Shown here: one piece after another, positions 13,907 through 20,373 of the stretch
How the letters are laid out: each line of letters begins with the position of its first letter
How positions within the stretch are numbered: position 1 is the stretch's first letter
Assembly (NCBI GenBank): GCA_001871085.1
Contig: MNUQ01000070.1
Coordinates: forward strand, 1-33,469
Length of the DNA stretch: 33,469 bases
Direction of reading: 5' to 3'
From: Desulfovibrionaceae bacterium CG1_02_65_16
GTDB lineage: Bacteria > Desulfobacterota > Desulfovibrionia > Desulfovibrionales > Desulfovibrionaceae
The notes under the pieces: generated by a model
What the model was told of the DNA's origin: nothing
Databases searched by the model: none
The model's input: the letters and a program-made list of their open reading frames with translations, nothing else
Translations under genes and position numbers: made by a program

Positions 13907-14086
13907 GTGGAACCGACCTTGCCTGACATGAACACGAAGCTTGGCGATGCGTTCCGCGACTGCGCCGTGCTGCTCCAGTCTTTGGGCGCAAGCAAAGAGA
14001 CCATCGTCGAAACGATGACCAAGCTGATGCTTGATGCCGCGCTGTCTGGCGCTATGAATCCTGAGCCGGTTTTTCGCCGGGTGTAA
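13907..14086 (+). CDS. Small protein after cro (59 aa)
   Basis: GTG 13907 has AAGGAG 6 nt upstream. The protein starts MEPTLPDMNTKLGDAFRDC and continues with a helical AVLLQSLGASKETIVETMTKLM, an all-helical fold by eye. No family is recognised. Its 3' end overlaps the convergent gene 14052-14246 by 35 bp. It lies inside the repeat-flanked unit. Confidence 0.55.
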   Translation: MEPTLPDMNTKLGDAFRDCAVLLQSLGASKETIVETMTKLMLDAALSGAMNPEPVFRRV

Positions 14087-14246
14087 GCGCAGCCAGCATT
14101 TCCTGGAACAGTGCTGGTATTGCCTTTGGGTCAGCGTTGCCGGATTCGGCATAACCAAGCGCGATATCAAGCGCCGCCTGAACAGCGGAAGCACCTTTCT
14201 GCTTAAAGTGTTTGATGATGAGTTTTTGTGCAGTGGAATCGCACAT
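14052..14246 (-). CDS. Small helical protein on the opposite strand (64 aa)
   Basis: ATG 14246 has AGAGGAAATCATC upstream. The protein (QKLIIKHFKQKGASAVQAAL, then DIALGYAESGNADPKAIPAL) is helical and well composed for coding. No family is recognised. It runs against the surrounding rightward genes and inside the 28-bp-repeat unit, so it may be a separate acquisition or an antisense regulator of its convergent neighbour. Confidence 0.55.
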   Translation of the reverse strand: MCDSTAQKLIIKHFKQKGASAVQAALDIALGYAESGNADPKAIPALFQEMLAALTPGEKPAQDS

Positions 14247-14341
14247 GATGATTTCCTCTCACAGTTACAGGTTGATGGAGCATTCAACATAAACCAGCCG
14301 CAGGACGCGGCGTAACCCGGCCTAAAGGCGAAGGAAACAAC

Positions 14342-14584
14342 ATGCCTCTTACCATTATGCCCGTGAGCGAATACCGCGATGCCATGCAGAACCCGGAAGT
14401 TCAGGAGTTGACCCTGAAGATGCTGGATCTTGTCGAAGGCAAAAAGCTCTGCGTGATCGAGGCTGCTTCTTTCCATCTGGAAGAAGCCATCAAGAAGCAG
14501 CGCCACGACGTGCAAAACAACATCATCATGGACGGCGCGGCGCTGCGGGCGGAAGTCGACCGCCTTAAGGAGTTTTGGACCTAG
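14342..14584 (+). CDS. Hypothetical protein (80 aa)
   Basis: AAGGAAACAAC precedes ATG 14342. The sequence (MPVSEYRDAMQNPEVQELTL, LEEAIKKQRHDVQNNIIMDG) is helical and acidic, ending AALRAEVDRLKEFWT. No family is recognised. It is the first rightward gene after the repeated unit and was probably directly behind cro before that unit arrived. It overlaps the convergent gene by 4 nt. Confidence 0.6.
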   Translation: MPLTIMPVSEYRDAMQNPEVQELTLKMLDLVEGKKLCVIEAASFHLEEAIKKQRHDVQNNIIMDGAALRAEVDRLKEFWT

Positions 14585-14760
14585 ACCTTGTTGGAAAGCC
14601 TTTCCCCAAGGTCTTGAATAGCCTGAAACCCCTCGTCCGCCATACGGGCAGCCACGGTGACGGCGCACCCGGAGCTTATGAGAAAGGCGCAGTCCCGCTT
14701 GTCGCAATCGCCAGACTTCGGAAGCCGATATTGAGTAAGCGGGCATATTTTCTCGGACAT
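14581..14760 (-). CDS. Small cysteine-containing phage protein (59 aa)
   Basis: ATG 14760 has AGAGGGAAAAACC upstream. The protein (MSEKICPLTQYRLPKSGDCD, KRDCAFLISSGCAVTVAARM) has the CP(L/M)...C....CAW-like layout seen in small phage zinc proteins, with four or five cysteines in the first 35 residues. Function unknown. Its end overlaps the convergent gene by 4 nt. Confidence 0.55.
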   Translation of the reverse strand: MSEKICPLTQYRLPKSGDCDKRDCAFLISSGCAVTVAARMADEGFQAIQDLGERLSNKV

Positions 14761-14945
14761 GGTTTTTCCCTCTCTGGTTGAAGGTTTTCGGATTGGCGTT
14801 CGTCAACTCGATACCAGACGAGGGGGACAAAAGGGAAGGGGAGAGCATGCCGACCGAAAGCCAATGGACACGCTTCGTGGCCATAGCCGCCCTGCGCTGC
14901 ACCTGGCGGCGCGCTGCGGCGCGCTGCGGTGCGCAAGGTGCGCAT
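14676..14945 (-). CDS. Doubtful frame between two minus-strand genes (90 aa)
   Basis: ATG 14945 lies just past the stop of the preceding gene with GGGGGAAAGTGAC upstream, which suggests coupling. However, the frame overlaps the next gene by 85 bp, and its start is basic and low in complexity. A competing minus frame and a plus frame also span this stretch. Treat as uncertain. Confidence 0.25.
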   Translation of the reverse strand: MRTLRTAARRSAPPGAAQGGYGHEACPLAFGRHALPFPFVPLVWYRVDERQSENLQPEREKPCPRKYARLLNIGFRSLAIATSGTAPFS

Positions 14946-14946
14946 G

Positions 14947-15264
14947 TCACTTTCCCCCGGCCTTGCGGCCGCCCGCGCCGTGCTGCTGGGCGTGCTGCGC
15001 GCAGGTCTTGTCCGCAACTTCTGCGCCAGCTGGCGCCGCGCCTTGGCCGAGGAGTTCTTGCGCTTCAACATCGTGCGGCCATTGCTTTTCCAGCTGCCGC
15101 AACGCCCCGGCCAGAACAAGCTGAGTGGCCTGCACGGACTCCAGGCTCACCGGCAGCACGATGCGCTGCCAGCGCACAAGGTTTCCCTGCTGGGTGTGGA
15201 TGACGGCCAGGGTGCGCCCCTGGCGGGCCCGGAACAGACGGATGGTGAAAGTGTGTTTGCTCAT
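14947..15264 (-). CDS. Hypothetical protein from a leaderless promoter (105 aa)
   Basis: The protein begins MSKHTFTIRLFRARQGRTLA, with a basic beta-rich first third, a helical middle (SLESVQATQLVLAGALRQLE) and a Gly/Ala/Lys tail. No family is recognised. No Shine-Dalgarno site is visible; a promoter ends 6 nt before its ATG. It heads a short minus-strand run that is divergent from the CII gene. Confidence 0.55.
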   Translation of the reverse strand: MSKHTFTIRLFRARQGRTLAVIHTQQGNLVRWQRIVLPVSLESVQATQLVLAGALRQLEKQWPHDVEAQELLGQGAAPAGAEVADKTCAQHAQQHGAGGRKAGGK

Positions 15265-15298
15265 GGGCAAACAATAGCAGCCCCCCGGACCAAGGCAA
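15265..15298 (-). promoter_or_regulatory. Promoter for the minus-strand run, predicted leaderless
   Basis: On the minus strand TTGCCT (15293-15298) and TATTGT (15271-15276) are separated by 16 bp, and ATG 15264-15262 starts 6 nt beyond. Its position, back to back with the CII gene, recalls an anti-Q or PRE-type arrangement. Inference from sequence only. Confidence 0.45.
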
Positions 15299-15325
15299 TG
15301 TAGGAAAATGAGGGAAATCCATACT

Positions 15326-15838
15326 ATGGAAAGCGTTCTGGACTATCGTAACATGACCGCCCTGGAGGCGCTGGGCCTGGCGCTGGACGAGGCCAAGCAA
15401 AGCCGCCGCGAAAGCACGGGCGAGCGGCTTACGCTGGCCATTCTGGCAAACCGAACCGGCCTGGGGGCGGAGGCGCTGCAACGCTATTTCAACGTCCACG
15501 ACGACTACACGCCGGGATTCCAGCACATTGTGGTGCTGTGCCGGGCGCTGGACAACACCATTCTGCTGGACTGGCTGACGGAACAGCTGCGCGACATGCT
15601 GCCCAGACAGGCCATGGACGACTGCGCGCAGGTGGCGCGGGCCAGCATACGCGTGAGCAAGCAGGCCGGCCGTTTCGCCGCGCTGGTGGAGGATGTCATC
15701 GCCGACGAGATTGTGGAGCCGCATGAGGCTTCCGAGCTATCCGGCGCGTTGCTGGAGATTGAAAACATGTGCCGCAGCAACCGCGAGCGGCTGCAGCCGG
15801 TAATTGAGCGAGACAAGCTGCGCGTGAGGAGGCGGTGA
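15326..15838 (+). CDS. CII-like phage regulatory protein (CP76 family)
   Basis: The 170-aa protein matches the layout of the phage regulatory CII family (186/CP76). It has a helical N-terminus, an HTH-like part (LTLAILANRTGLGAEALQRY, residues about 40-60), a helical YTPGFQHIVVLCRALDNTIL segment and a long acidic C-terminal helix. Such proteins activate lysogeny promoters and are needed for establishment. Start 15326 is preferred to 15308 because AGGGAAATCC precedes it at better spacing. It overlaps the next start by one base. Confidence 0.65.
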   Translation: MESVLDYRNMTALEALGLALDEAKQSRRESTGERLTLAILANRTGLGAEALQRYFNVHDDYTPGFQHIVVLCRALDNTILLDWLTEQLRDMLPRQAMDDCAQVARASIRVSKQAGRFAALVEDVIADEIVEPHEASELSGALLEIENMCRSNRERLQPVIERDKLRVRRR

Positions 15839-16386
15839 TGGAGAAATGGTACATGGCCGCGCTGGGCTTGAGTCTGGCAGGGAATTTGTGGGGATTTTGG
15901 TTCATTAATAGAATGTCCAAGACGAAAGATAGAAACGCCATGCGCTTTGAAATGAATTCTGTGCACTACAATAAAACAAAGAGCCGTGTACAAAGAGAGC
16001 ATGAAATACAAATACTTATTGAACGTGATAAAGACTTGAAATTTTTGGAAGAGATAAATGAACCAAGGACAATGCGGACATTGAGGGAATCACTGCCTGT
16101 AGTTTTAGCGACTACTGAGCTTTACGCCTTTTGGATGCGCGGTTTTTTGGCGAAAGGCGGCAAGCCAACGCATCACTACGACTATGATATGCCAGATAAT
16201 TTTGTTTTGGCGAAAAGGAGCTTTGAATGTCCGGAATTTTATGGAGCTGATTCTATCAAGATTATCGTTCCCAAAGGACTGTTTGTGCAACCAAAGGGGA
16301 GTTGCTCTGCATTTTATCTTGATGGGTTAATGGCATCATCCACATCTTATGTGCCTATGTATAATGATATAGCGATGATGGTATAA
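15838..16386 (+). CDS. Membrane-anchored accessory protein (182 aa)
   Basis: GAGGAGGCGGTG precedes ATG 15838. One N-terminal hydrophobic helix (WYMAALGLSLAGNLWGFWFI) is followed by a charged, helical cytoplasmic part and a C-terminal soluble domain rich in aromatic residues. The gene is clearly richer in A+T than its neighbours. No family is recognised. A single-anchor protein placed behind a lysogeny regulator could act in superinfection exclusion, but no direct evidence exists. Confidence 0.6.
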   Translation: MEKWYMAALGLSLAGNLWGFWFINRMSKTKDRNAMRFEMNSVHYNKTKSRVQREHEIQILIERDKDLKFLEEINEPRTMRTLRESLPVVLATTELYAFWMRGFLAKGGKPTHHYDYDMPDNFVLAKRSFECPEFYGADSIKIIVPKGLFVQPKGSCSAFYLDGLMASSTSYVPMYNDIAMMV

Positions 16387-16463
16387 ACGCTATGCGCGTG
16401 TGCCAGGTGGCCATGGTTTGGAAGCGGCGCGCCACTGACATTGCAAGCTCGTGAACAAAAAAG

Positions 16464-16501
16464 GAAAGCCCCCCTAGAGGCTGGACGGCCGGGGGGCTTT
16501 C
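16464..16501 (-). terminator. Rho-independent terminator, oriented to the minus strand
   Basis: GAAAGCCCCCC (16464-16474) and GGGGGGCTTTC (16491-16501) form an 11-bp perfect stem. On the minus strand the stem is followed by CCTTTTTTG; on the plus strand no T-run follows. It separates the regulatory genes from the replication genes and would stop leftward read-through. Confidence 0.7.
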
Positions 16502-16576
16502 GCAAGGGAAAGTAATGCAGACAGCACTTCTTATATCCGCCCTCGGCATGCCTGTCAACACACGGAAGGCCGCACT

Positions 16577-17461
16577 GTGATCCAGGACATCCGCATAGAC
16601 GTGCGCTGGCGCAACCACCCCAAGCGCGCCAAGCTGGCCCTGCTGCTGGGACACGATGGCACCGGCTACGTGCTCGATCTATGGATAAGCGCGGCGCAGA
16701 GCAAGCCGGACGGCGTGCTGCGCGGCCTGGATGCCCTTGACATCGCCATCATGGCCGGCTGGACTGGCAGGCCGGACGACTTCATTGCCGCCCTTTCGGG
16801 CACGCGCCTGCTTGATAAGCACCCAGAGGGCTGCTGGGCCCTGCACGATTGGGCCGAGCATCAGCCTTGGGTCATTGGCGCGCCGGAGCGCGTTGCCAAG
16901 GCCCGCAAGGCCGTTTCCACTCGTTGGAACAAGGCCCGCGAGGACCATGAAAAGCAGGCCGAAGGGCCGGGCCGGGCCATGCCTGCCGTGCTGAAAATGC
17001 CGGAGGTGGGATCGAAAAACGAGAAAATCATACTCGGAGAATACTCGGAGAATACTCGGAGTATACCCGTAGAATTACTAAAATCACAATCGAGTAATAC
17101 CCCTCTCCTTCTCCCTTCTTCGTCTTCGACTCTTCAGAAAGGCATAAAGACACCCCCAGTATCCTCTAGCGAGGATACTGCCCCCAAGGGGGCTCCGTCC
17201 AAGAAGGCTGGATTCGTGCGGCCGAGCATCGAGGACGTGACGGCCTACTGCCTGGAGCGGGGCAAAGGCCTGGATCCGCAAGCCTGGTTCGACCACTACA
17301 CGGCAAACGGCTGGAAGGTGGGCCCGAACGCCATGCAGGATTGGCGCGCAGCTGTGCGCCAGTGGGAGCGCAACCCGATTCGGGGCCGCCAACAGGCCGC
17401 ACGGCAGCCTTCCGTTGCGGAAAAGCTGCTGGCCGAAGCCAAGGGAGGATATGCGTCATGA
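16577..17461 (+). CDS. Replication initiator, O-like / replisome organiser
   Basis: The 294-aa protein has an N-terminal winged-helix-like domain (about 1-95: IDVRWRNHPKRAKLALLLGH, then ALDIAIMAGWTGRPDDFIAA), as in phage replisome organisers. A low-complexity linker (about 155-210) carries iterons in its DNA. The C-terminal domain (FVRPSIEDVTAYCLERGKGL, ANGWKVGPNAMQDWRAAVRQ) is common to phage replication proteins and likely contacts helicase or its loader. The layout mirrors lambda O, which binds origin repeats within its own gene. Start is GTG 16577 with GGAAGG 7 nt upstream. Confidence 0.75.
   Translation: MIQDIRIDVRWRNHPKRAKLALLLGHDGTGYVLDLWISAAQSKPDGVLRGLDALDIAIMAGWTGRPDDFIAALSGTRLLDKHPEGCWALHDWAEHQPWVIGAPERVAKARKAVSTRWNKAREDHEKQAEGPGRAMPAVLKMPEVGSKNEKIILGEYSENTRSIPVELLKSQSSNTPLLLPSSSSTLQKGIKTPPVSSSEDTAPKGAPSKKAGFVRPSIEDVTAYCLERGKGLDPQAWFDHYTANGWKVGPNAMQDWRAAVRQWERNPIRGRQQAARQPSVAEKLLAEAKGGYAS
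17030..17100 (+). other. Probable phage replication origin: 11-bp iterons plus AT-rich stretch
   Basis: ATACTCGGAGA repeats at 17030-17040 and 17041-17051, and ATACTCGGAGT at 17052-17062: an exact 11-bp period, close to one helical turn. An inverted, degenerate copy (CGAGTAATAC) lies at 17091-17100 across an AT-rich segment (17063-17090). 11 is not a multiple of 3, so the repeat is kept for DNA, not protein, reasons. Same plan as lambda ori inside O. Confidence 0.65.
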
Positions 17462-17877
17462 TGCTGCCGACGTTCAAGCGCTGGGTGGCCGAGCTGGCCT
17501 TGTTCTACAGCAACCCCACGTGGCCGACAGAGGAAAACGTCAAGGCCGCGTTTGCCGACGCAAGGCACATCGAGGAAGCCGCCCTTGATGCCATCGGCGG
17601 GTTCATCCGCACGGAATACGAGTATTGGCCCAAGAGCCTGAGCCGGGCCATGCGCCGCGGCTACGCGAAATGGCAGGCCGACCAAGCCGAGGCGCGCAAG
17701 ACGGAAGAACGCAGGAACGAGGCCACGACATGGCGACCGCCGACCCAGGAAGAGTCCGCCAGGAACGAAAGCCGCTGCCGGGACATACTCCACGCGCTGC
17801 GCACGGGGAAACGCCCTGCCTGGGCCAATCAGCGGCAGTATGACGGCTCTGCTGATACTTCCTTTCGCCGGGCATGA
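17458..17877 (+). CDS. Hypothetical protein next to initiator (139 aa)
   Basis: The gene overlaps the initiator stop as ATGA, with GGGAGG upstream of ATG 17458 (a second ATG follows). The first about 80 residues (MLPTFKRWVAELALFYSNPT, then FADARHIEEAALDAIGGFIR) are helical; the rest is highly charged. The position matches lambda P, the helicase loader, but no ATPase motif or known loader signature is visible, so function is open. Confidence 0.6.
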   Translation: MMLPTFKRWVAELALFYSNPTWPTEENVKAAFADARHIEEAALDAIGGFIRTEYEYWPKSLSRAMRRGYAKWQADQAEARKTEERRNEATTWRPPTQEESARNESRCRDILHALRTGKRPAWANQRQYDGSADTSFRRA

Positions 17878-17982
17878 TCGAAAAGAGGTTCCAAAAGCTA
17901 CAAACGTTCCATTGTCGCAAAGCATTATCACAAAATGGCACAAAAGCTGGTTTGTTCCCAGGTGCCGAAACGAGGTGTTTGA

Positions 17983-18606
17983 ATGCAGGGTTGCAGACCG
18001 CTTGAACAGCGCGAAATTGAACAGGCGCTCACCGCGTTGAACGGGTCCAGAACACGCCGGCGCGACCGCTGCCTGCTGCTCATGGGCATCTACTCCGGGT
18101 TCCGCATCAGCGAGCTCTTGAGCATGCGCGTGTGGGACGTGGTGCAGTACGGCAAGGTGCTCACCCGCGTGCGCGTTGCCCGCAAGCATATGAAAGGCAG
18201 CCGCAAGAGCCGCGAAGTGGCCTTGAACGTGAAGGCGCGCAAGGCCCTGGCCGAATGGCTGCCCACGCTGTTCCGCTGGCGCGGGAATTTGCCGGACACG
18301 TTTGTTTTTCAAAGCATGAAGGGCGGCGCAATCACCCGGCAGCACGCGGCGCGCATCATGCGCGGCCTGGCCGCGCGGTTCTCCTGGCCGCCGCAGATTG
18401 GCACGCACAGCCTGCGCAAGACGTTTGCCAAAGGCGTTTACGAGCAGGCGTGCAAACATTGGCGGCCTGGGCGCGAGCTGCCCATCCGCGTGGCCCAGAA
18501 GTCCTTGGGGCATCGTTCGTCCGAGGTGACCGAGCGGTACATCGGGCTGGATGAGGCGGCAGTGGATAGCGTTGTGCTGGCTCTTGATTTCGGAGGTGGA
18601 GCATGA
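17983..18606 (+). CDS. Second, short tyrosine recombinase (207 aa)
   Basis: The protein is nearly only a catalytic domain: Arg41 (GFRISELLSM), a Lys-rich middle, His142-x-x-Arg145 (THSLRKTF), His177 (LGHRSSEVTERY) and the nucleophile Tyr186. It lacks the arm- and core-binding domains of the integrase at 4520. All catalytic residues are present, so it is probably active. It could resolve genome multimers, invert or move a segment, or be a leftover from another element. A ribosome site GAGGTG precedes ATG 17983. Confidence 0.8.
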   Translation: MQGCRPLEQREIEQALTALNGSRTRRRDRCLLLMGIYSGFRISELLSMRVWDVVQYGKVLTRVRVARKHMKGSRKSREVALNVKARKALAEWLPTLFRWRGNLPDTFVFQSMKGGAITRQHAARIMRGLAARFSWPPQIGTHSLRKTFAKGVYEQACKHWRPGRELPIRVAQKSLGHRSSEVTERYIGLDEAAVDSVVLALDFGGGA

Positions 18607-18809
18607 AGTGGAGCAGCAAAAAACCAGACAATGAGGGCTGGTGGTGGTTTCGCTGGAATGGCTGCAAGCGCGGTGAGCCTGTCTATGTCCGCAGGCGTGG
18701 GCGCTGTTTGCTGGCACGTGGATCTTACATCGGGGTGACAACTGGCGTGAGCACTCTCAAAGGCCGGGGACAGTGGGCCGGGCCGATTGCCGAGCCGGAG
18801 GAAGCATGA
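18603..18809 (+). CDS. Small protein with EGWWW and WAGPIAEPE motifs (68 aa)
   Basis: It starts in the overlap with the recombinase stop, with GGAGGTGGAGC upstream. It opens MKWSSKKPDNEGWWWFRWNG and ends RGQWAGPIAEPEEA. The end matches the minus-strand gene 6180-6392, also at the DNA level (TGGGCCGGGCC), so the two are paralogs. Function unknown. Confidence 0.65.
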   Translation: MKWSSKKPDNEGWWWFRWNGCKRGEPVYVRRRGRCLLARGSYIGVTTGVSTLKGRGQWAGPIAEPEEA

Positions 18810-19033
18810 CCTTGAGCACGATGCCGGCGCGCGAGTTCTACACGCTGCCCGAGGTGGCGGACGCCTTGCGCATGACGGTCGACAATTTGCGGAAGCTGGT
18901 GCGCAACAAGCGCATAGCCGTGCACCAGGATAGGCCAGGCGCGAAGGTGCTCATACACCGCAGCGACCTGGAGGGCTACGTGAACCGGATGCGCGTGGAA
19001 GTGGAACCGGAAAAGGAAAGGGGGAAGGGATGA
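18806..19033 (+). CDS. HTH_17 excisionase-like protein (75 aa)
   Basis: REFYTLPEVADALRMTVDNL, RKLVRNKRIA and VLIHRSDLEGYV are the classical winged-helix excisionase (HTH_17) elements. GGAGGAAGC precedes ATG 18806, which overlaps the previous stop. It is the second such protein in this phage and lies two genes after the second recombinase. The two might work as a pair, or this may be a simple regulator. Confidence 0.7.
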   Translation: MTLSTMPAREFYTLPEVADALRMTVDNLRKLVRNKRIAVHQDRPGAKVLIHRSDLEGYVNRMRVEVEPEKERGKG

Positions 19034-19392
19034 GTATGGACACGGCGACGTTGAATCGTGAACTGGCGAACATTCTTGGTATTACGCAGTTTTCATGCAC
19101 CGACAAGTTCAATGATTGGACCGAGTTTGAATATCATGGGAAGCGGTATCGTGGGATTTTCAATCCCGCTGAGAACTCGAACCACCTGCGCGAATACGTG
19201 CTGCCGGAGATCGAGAGGCGCTTTGGCAGCGACGGAATCAGCGCTTTCTATGAGGCTGTGCGTCAAATTCAAGATTCCATTTGGGAATCATCCACCGACG
19301 ATACATACGGTGCTGCGTGGGACTTTCTCACCGCTCCATCCGCAGTCCTCGCCGCCGCCGCGCTCAAGGTTCTGCAGGAGGCGCGCAACTAG
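19030..19392 (+). CDS. Hypothetical protein (120 aa)
   Basis: GGGGGAAGGG precedes ATG 19030 (19036 also possible). The sequence (ELANILGITQFSCTDKFNDW, TEFEYHGKRYRGIFNPAENS) mixes helices and strands and ends in an Ala-rich helix. No family is recognised. Confidence 0.55.
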   Translation: MSMDTATLNRELANILGITQFSCTDKFNDWTEFEYHGKRYRGIFNPAENSNHLREYVLPEIERRFGSDGISAFYEAVRQIQDSIWESSTDDTYGAAWDFLTAPSAVLAAAALKVLQEARN

Positions 19393-19406
19393 TTTGCGCG
19401 TGGGAT

Positions 19407-19898
19407 ATGGCAGAACAGCGCGAAAGAATGGGGGCCGTTTTGCTCAAGCTGGGCGGCAAAGGCCCGGCCGAGTGGAGCGTGGAAGTGTTCGACGCACGGG
19501 ATTGGCCGGACGAACCGGAGGCCGACGCTGGCCTGTACCGCCTGCGCGTGGCTGGTAAGTGGGTCATGGACAATGGCCGCAAGTTCACCTTCTTCACCGT
19601 CATGGGCGTGGCCTTGCTGATTGCCCGGGCGCTGCTCAAGATTGGCCTGCCGGGCGACCTGGACGCGGGCAAGCCCGACCTGTGCAAGGGACAGCTCATA
19701 CGCTGGCGCCCGGCAGATGAGACGCTGGCCTCATGGGGCCAGTGCGTCATGACGCGGGCGGGAAGTGATCCTATCCACTGCATCGACGGTCAGTGGCGCA
19801 TCATGGTGCAACGCAACATGGTATGCTGCGACGAGGTGCAGGGCCTGGACCGCTTCGGGCGGGAGATCAAGCCCATGGCCGCAAAGGACGTGGTATGA
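19407..19898 (+). CDS. Hypothetical protein (163 aa), start uncertain
   Basis: ATG 19407 follows GTGGGAT, a poor site; 19428 is an alternative. The protein contains an alternating-charge first half, a hydrophobic segment (FFTVMGVALLIARALLKIGL) and a strand-rich second half (LASWGQCVMTRAGSDPIHCI). No family is recognised. Its stop overlaps the start of the zinc-finger gene, so the two are cotranslated. Confidence 0.55.
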   Translation: MAEQRERMGAVLLKLGGKGPAEWSVEVFDARDWPDEPEADAGLYRLRVAGKWVMDNGRKFTFFTVMGVALLIARALLKIGLPGDLDAGKPDLCKGQLIRWRPADETLASWGQCVMTRAGSDPIHCIDGQWRIMVQRNMVCCDEVQGLDRFGREIKPMAAKDVV

Positions 19899-20119
19899 GC
19901 GGCGGGCTGGCCATAGATTGCCCCCTGTGCGGCGGCAAGACACGTTCATGCAACCGCAAGAAGTGGACGCCTGAACCCGGCTGGGACAAGCGCACAGTGC
20001 AATACCGGCGCTGTGACAACCCCGAGTGCCTGTACTGCGCCAAGAGCATCAAGGTCATGATCGACACAAGAAACCGCGATGGAGCGTTCGAGATTCGCAT
20101 TCAATGGGGCGCGCCGTAG
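19895..20119 (+). CDS. Ogr/Delta-like zinc-finger activator candidate (74 aa)
   Basis: The pattern CPLCGGKTRSCNRKKW ... VQYRRCDNPECLYCAKSIKV matches the Ogr/Delta family, which in P2-like phages activates the late promoters with host RNA polymerase. CPxCG and YxxCxNxxC are the diagnostic pieces. The gene is the last before the lysis and head genes, separated by 254 bp rich in palindromes, where a late promoter would be expected. Finding this P2-type activator in an HK97-type phage is unusual. Confidence 0.65.
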   Translation: MSGGLAIDCPLCGGKTRSCNRKKWTPEPGWDKRTVQYRRCDNPECLYCAKSIKVMIDTRNRDGAFEIRIQWGAP

Positions 20120-20144
20120 ACGGTTGCGCCCCACCCCGCCTGTT

Positions 20145-20216
20145 GTTTCACGGAACACGACGCGCAATACGTGAAACGTAAAATCTTTCACGCTAGACAT
20201 GAGGGGCGTGTGAAAC
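20145..20216. promoter_or_regulatory. Four TTTCACG half-sites in alternating orientation
   Basis: GTTTCACG (20145-20152), CGTGAAAC (20170-20177), TTTCACG (20186-20192) and GTGAAAC (20210-20216) form nested dyads. The inner pair, CGTGAAA-N9-TTTCACG (20170-20192), is a perfect 7-bp palindrome. They lie right after the Ogr-like gene and before the lysis operon, so are probable binding sites for a late regulator. Confidence 0.55.
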
Positions 20217-20296
20217 TTTGGGGCTTTTTGCCTTAGACCGGGTGGGCTCTCACACACGCGCTATGTCAAAACTAAGAAAAAAAGTTAAGGTAAGCA

Positions 20297-20316
20297 AAGT
20301 ACCGCAACGGGTACTT
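20297..20316. promoter_or_regulatory. Palindrome before lysis cassette
   Basis: AAGTACC (20297-20303) and GGTACTT (20310-20316) are exact inverted repeats with a 6-nt centre. The 254-bp gap (20120-20373) holds this, the TTTCACG cluster and no gene. The palindrome lies about 57 bp upstream of the lysozyme start and may be an operator or activator site. Confidence 0.4.
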
Positions 20317-20373
20317 GGTTTATCGACTCTGCACTGATTCACACAGTAGCCTCTATCAAACATGGGGGCGAAT

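Larger units (their letters stand above)
13869..14315 (+). repeat. Exact 28-bp direct repeat flanking a 419-bp unit
   Basis: The 28 bp at 13869-13896 (starting CATAAACCAGCCGCAGG) recur exactly at 14288-14315. The first copy encodes the last residues and stop of Cro; the second is non-coding. Between them are two small genes on opposite strands. This is the footprint of an insertion or of a duplication followed by divergence. Confidence 0.85.

Noticed and set aside
13649-14950. 433-aa minus frame crossing cro and several small genes
   Set aside because: It crosses Cro, the 28-bp repeats and genes with their own ribosome sites; composition is basic and low in domain character.
17030-17062. CRISPR-like repeat array
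   Set aside because: Repeats are 11 bp without spacers and inside an initiator gene, so they are iterons.
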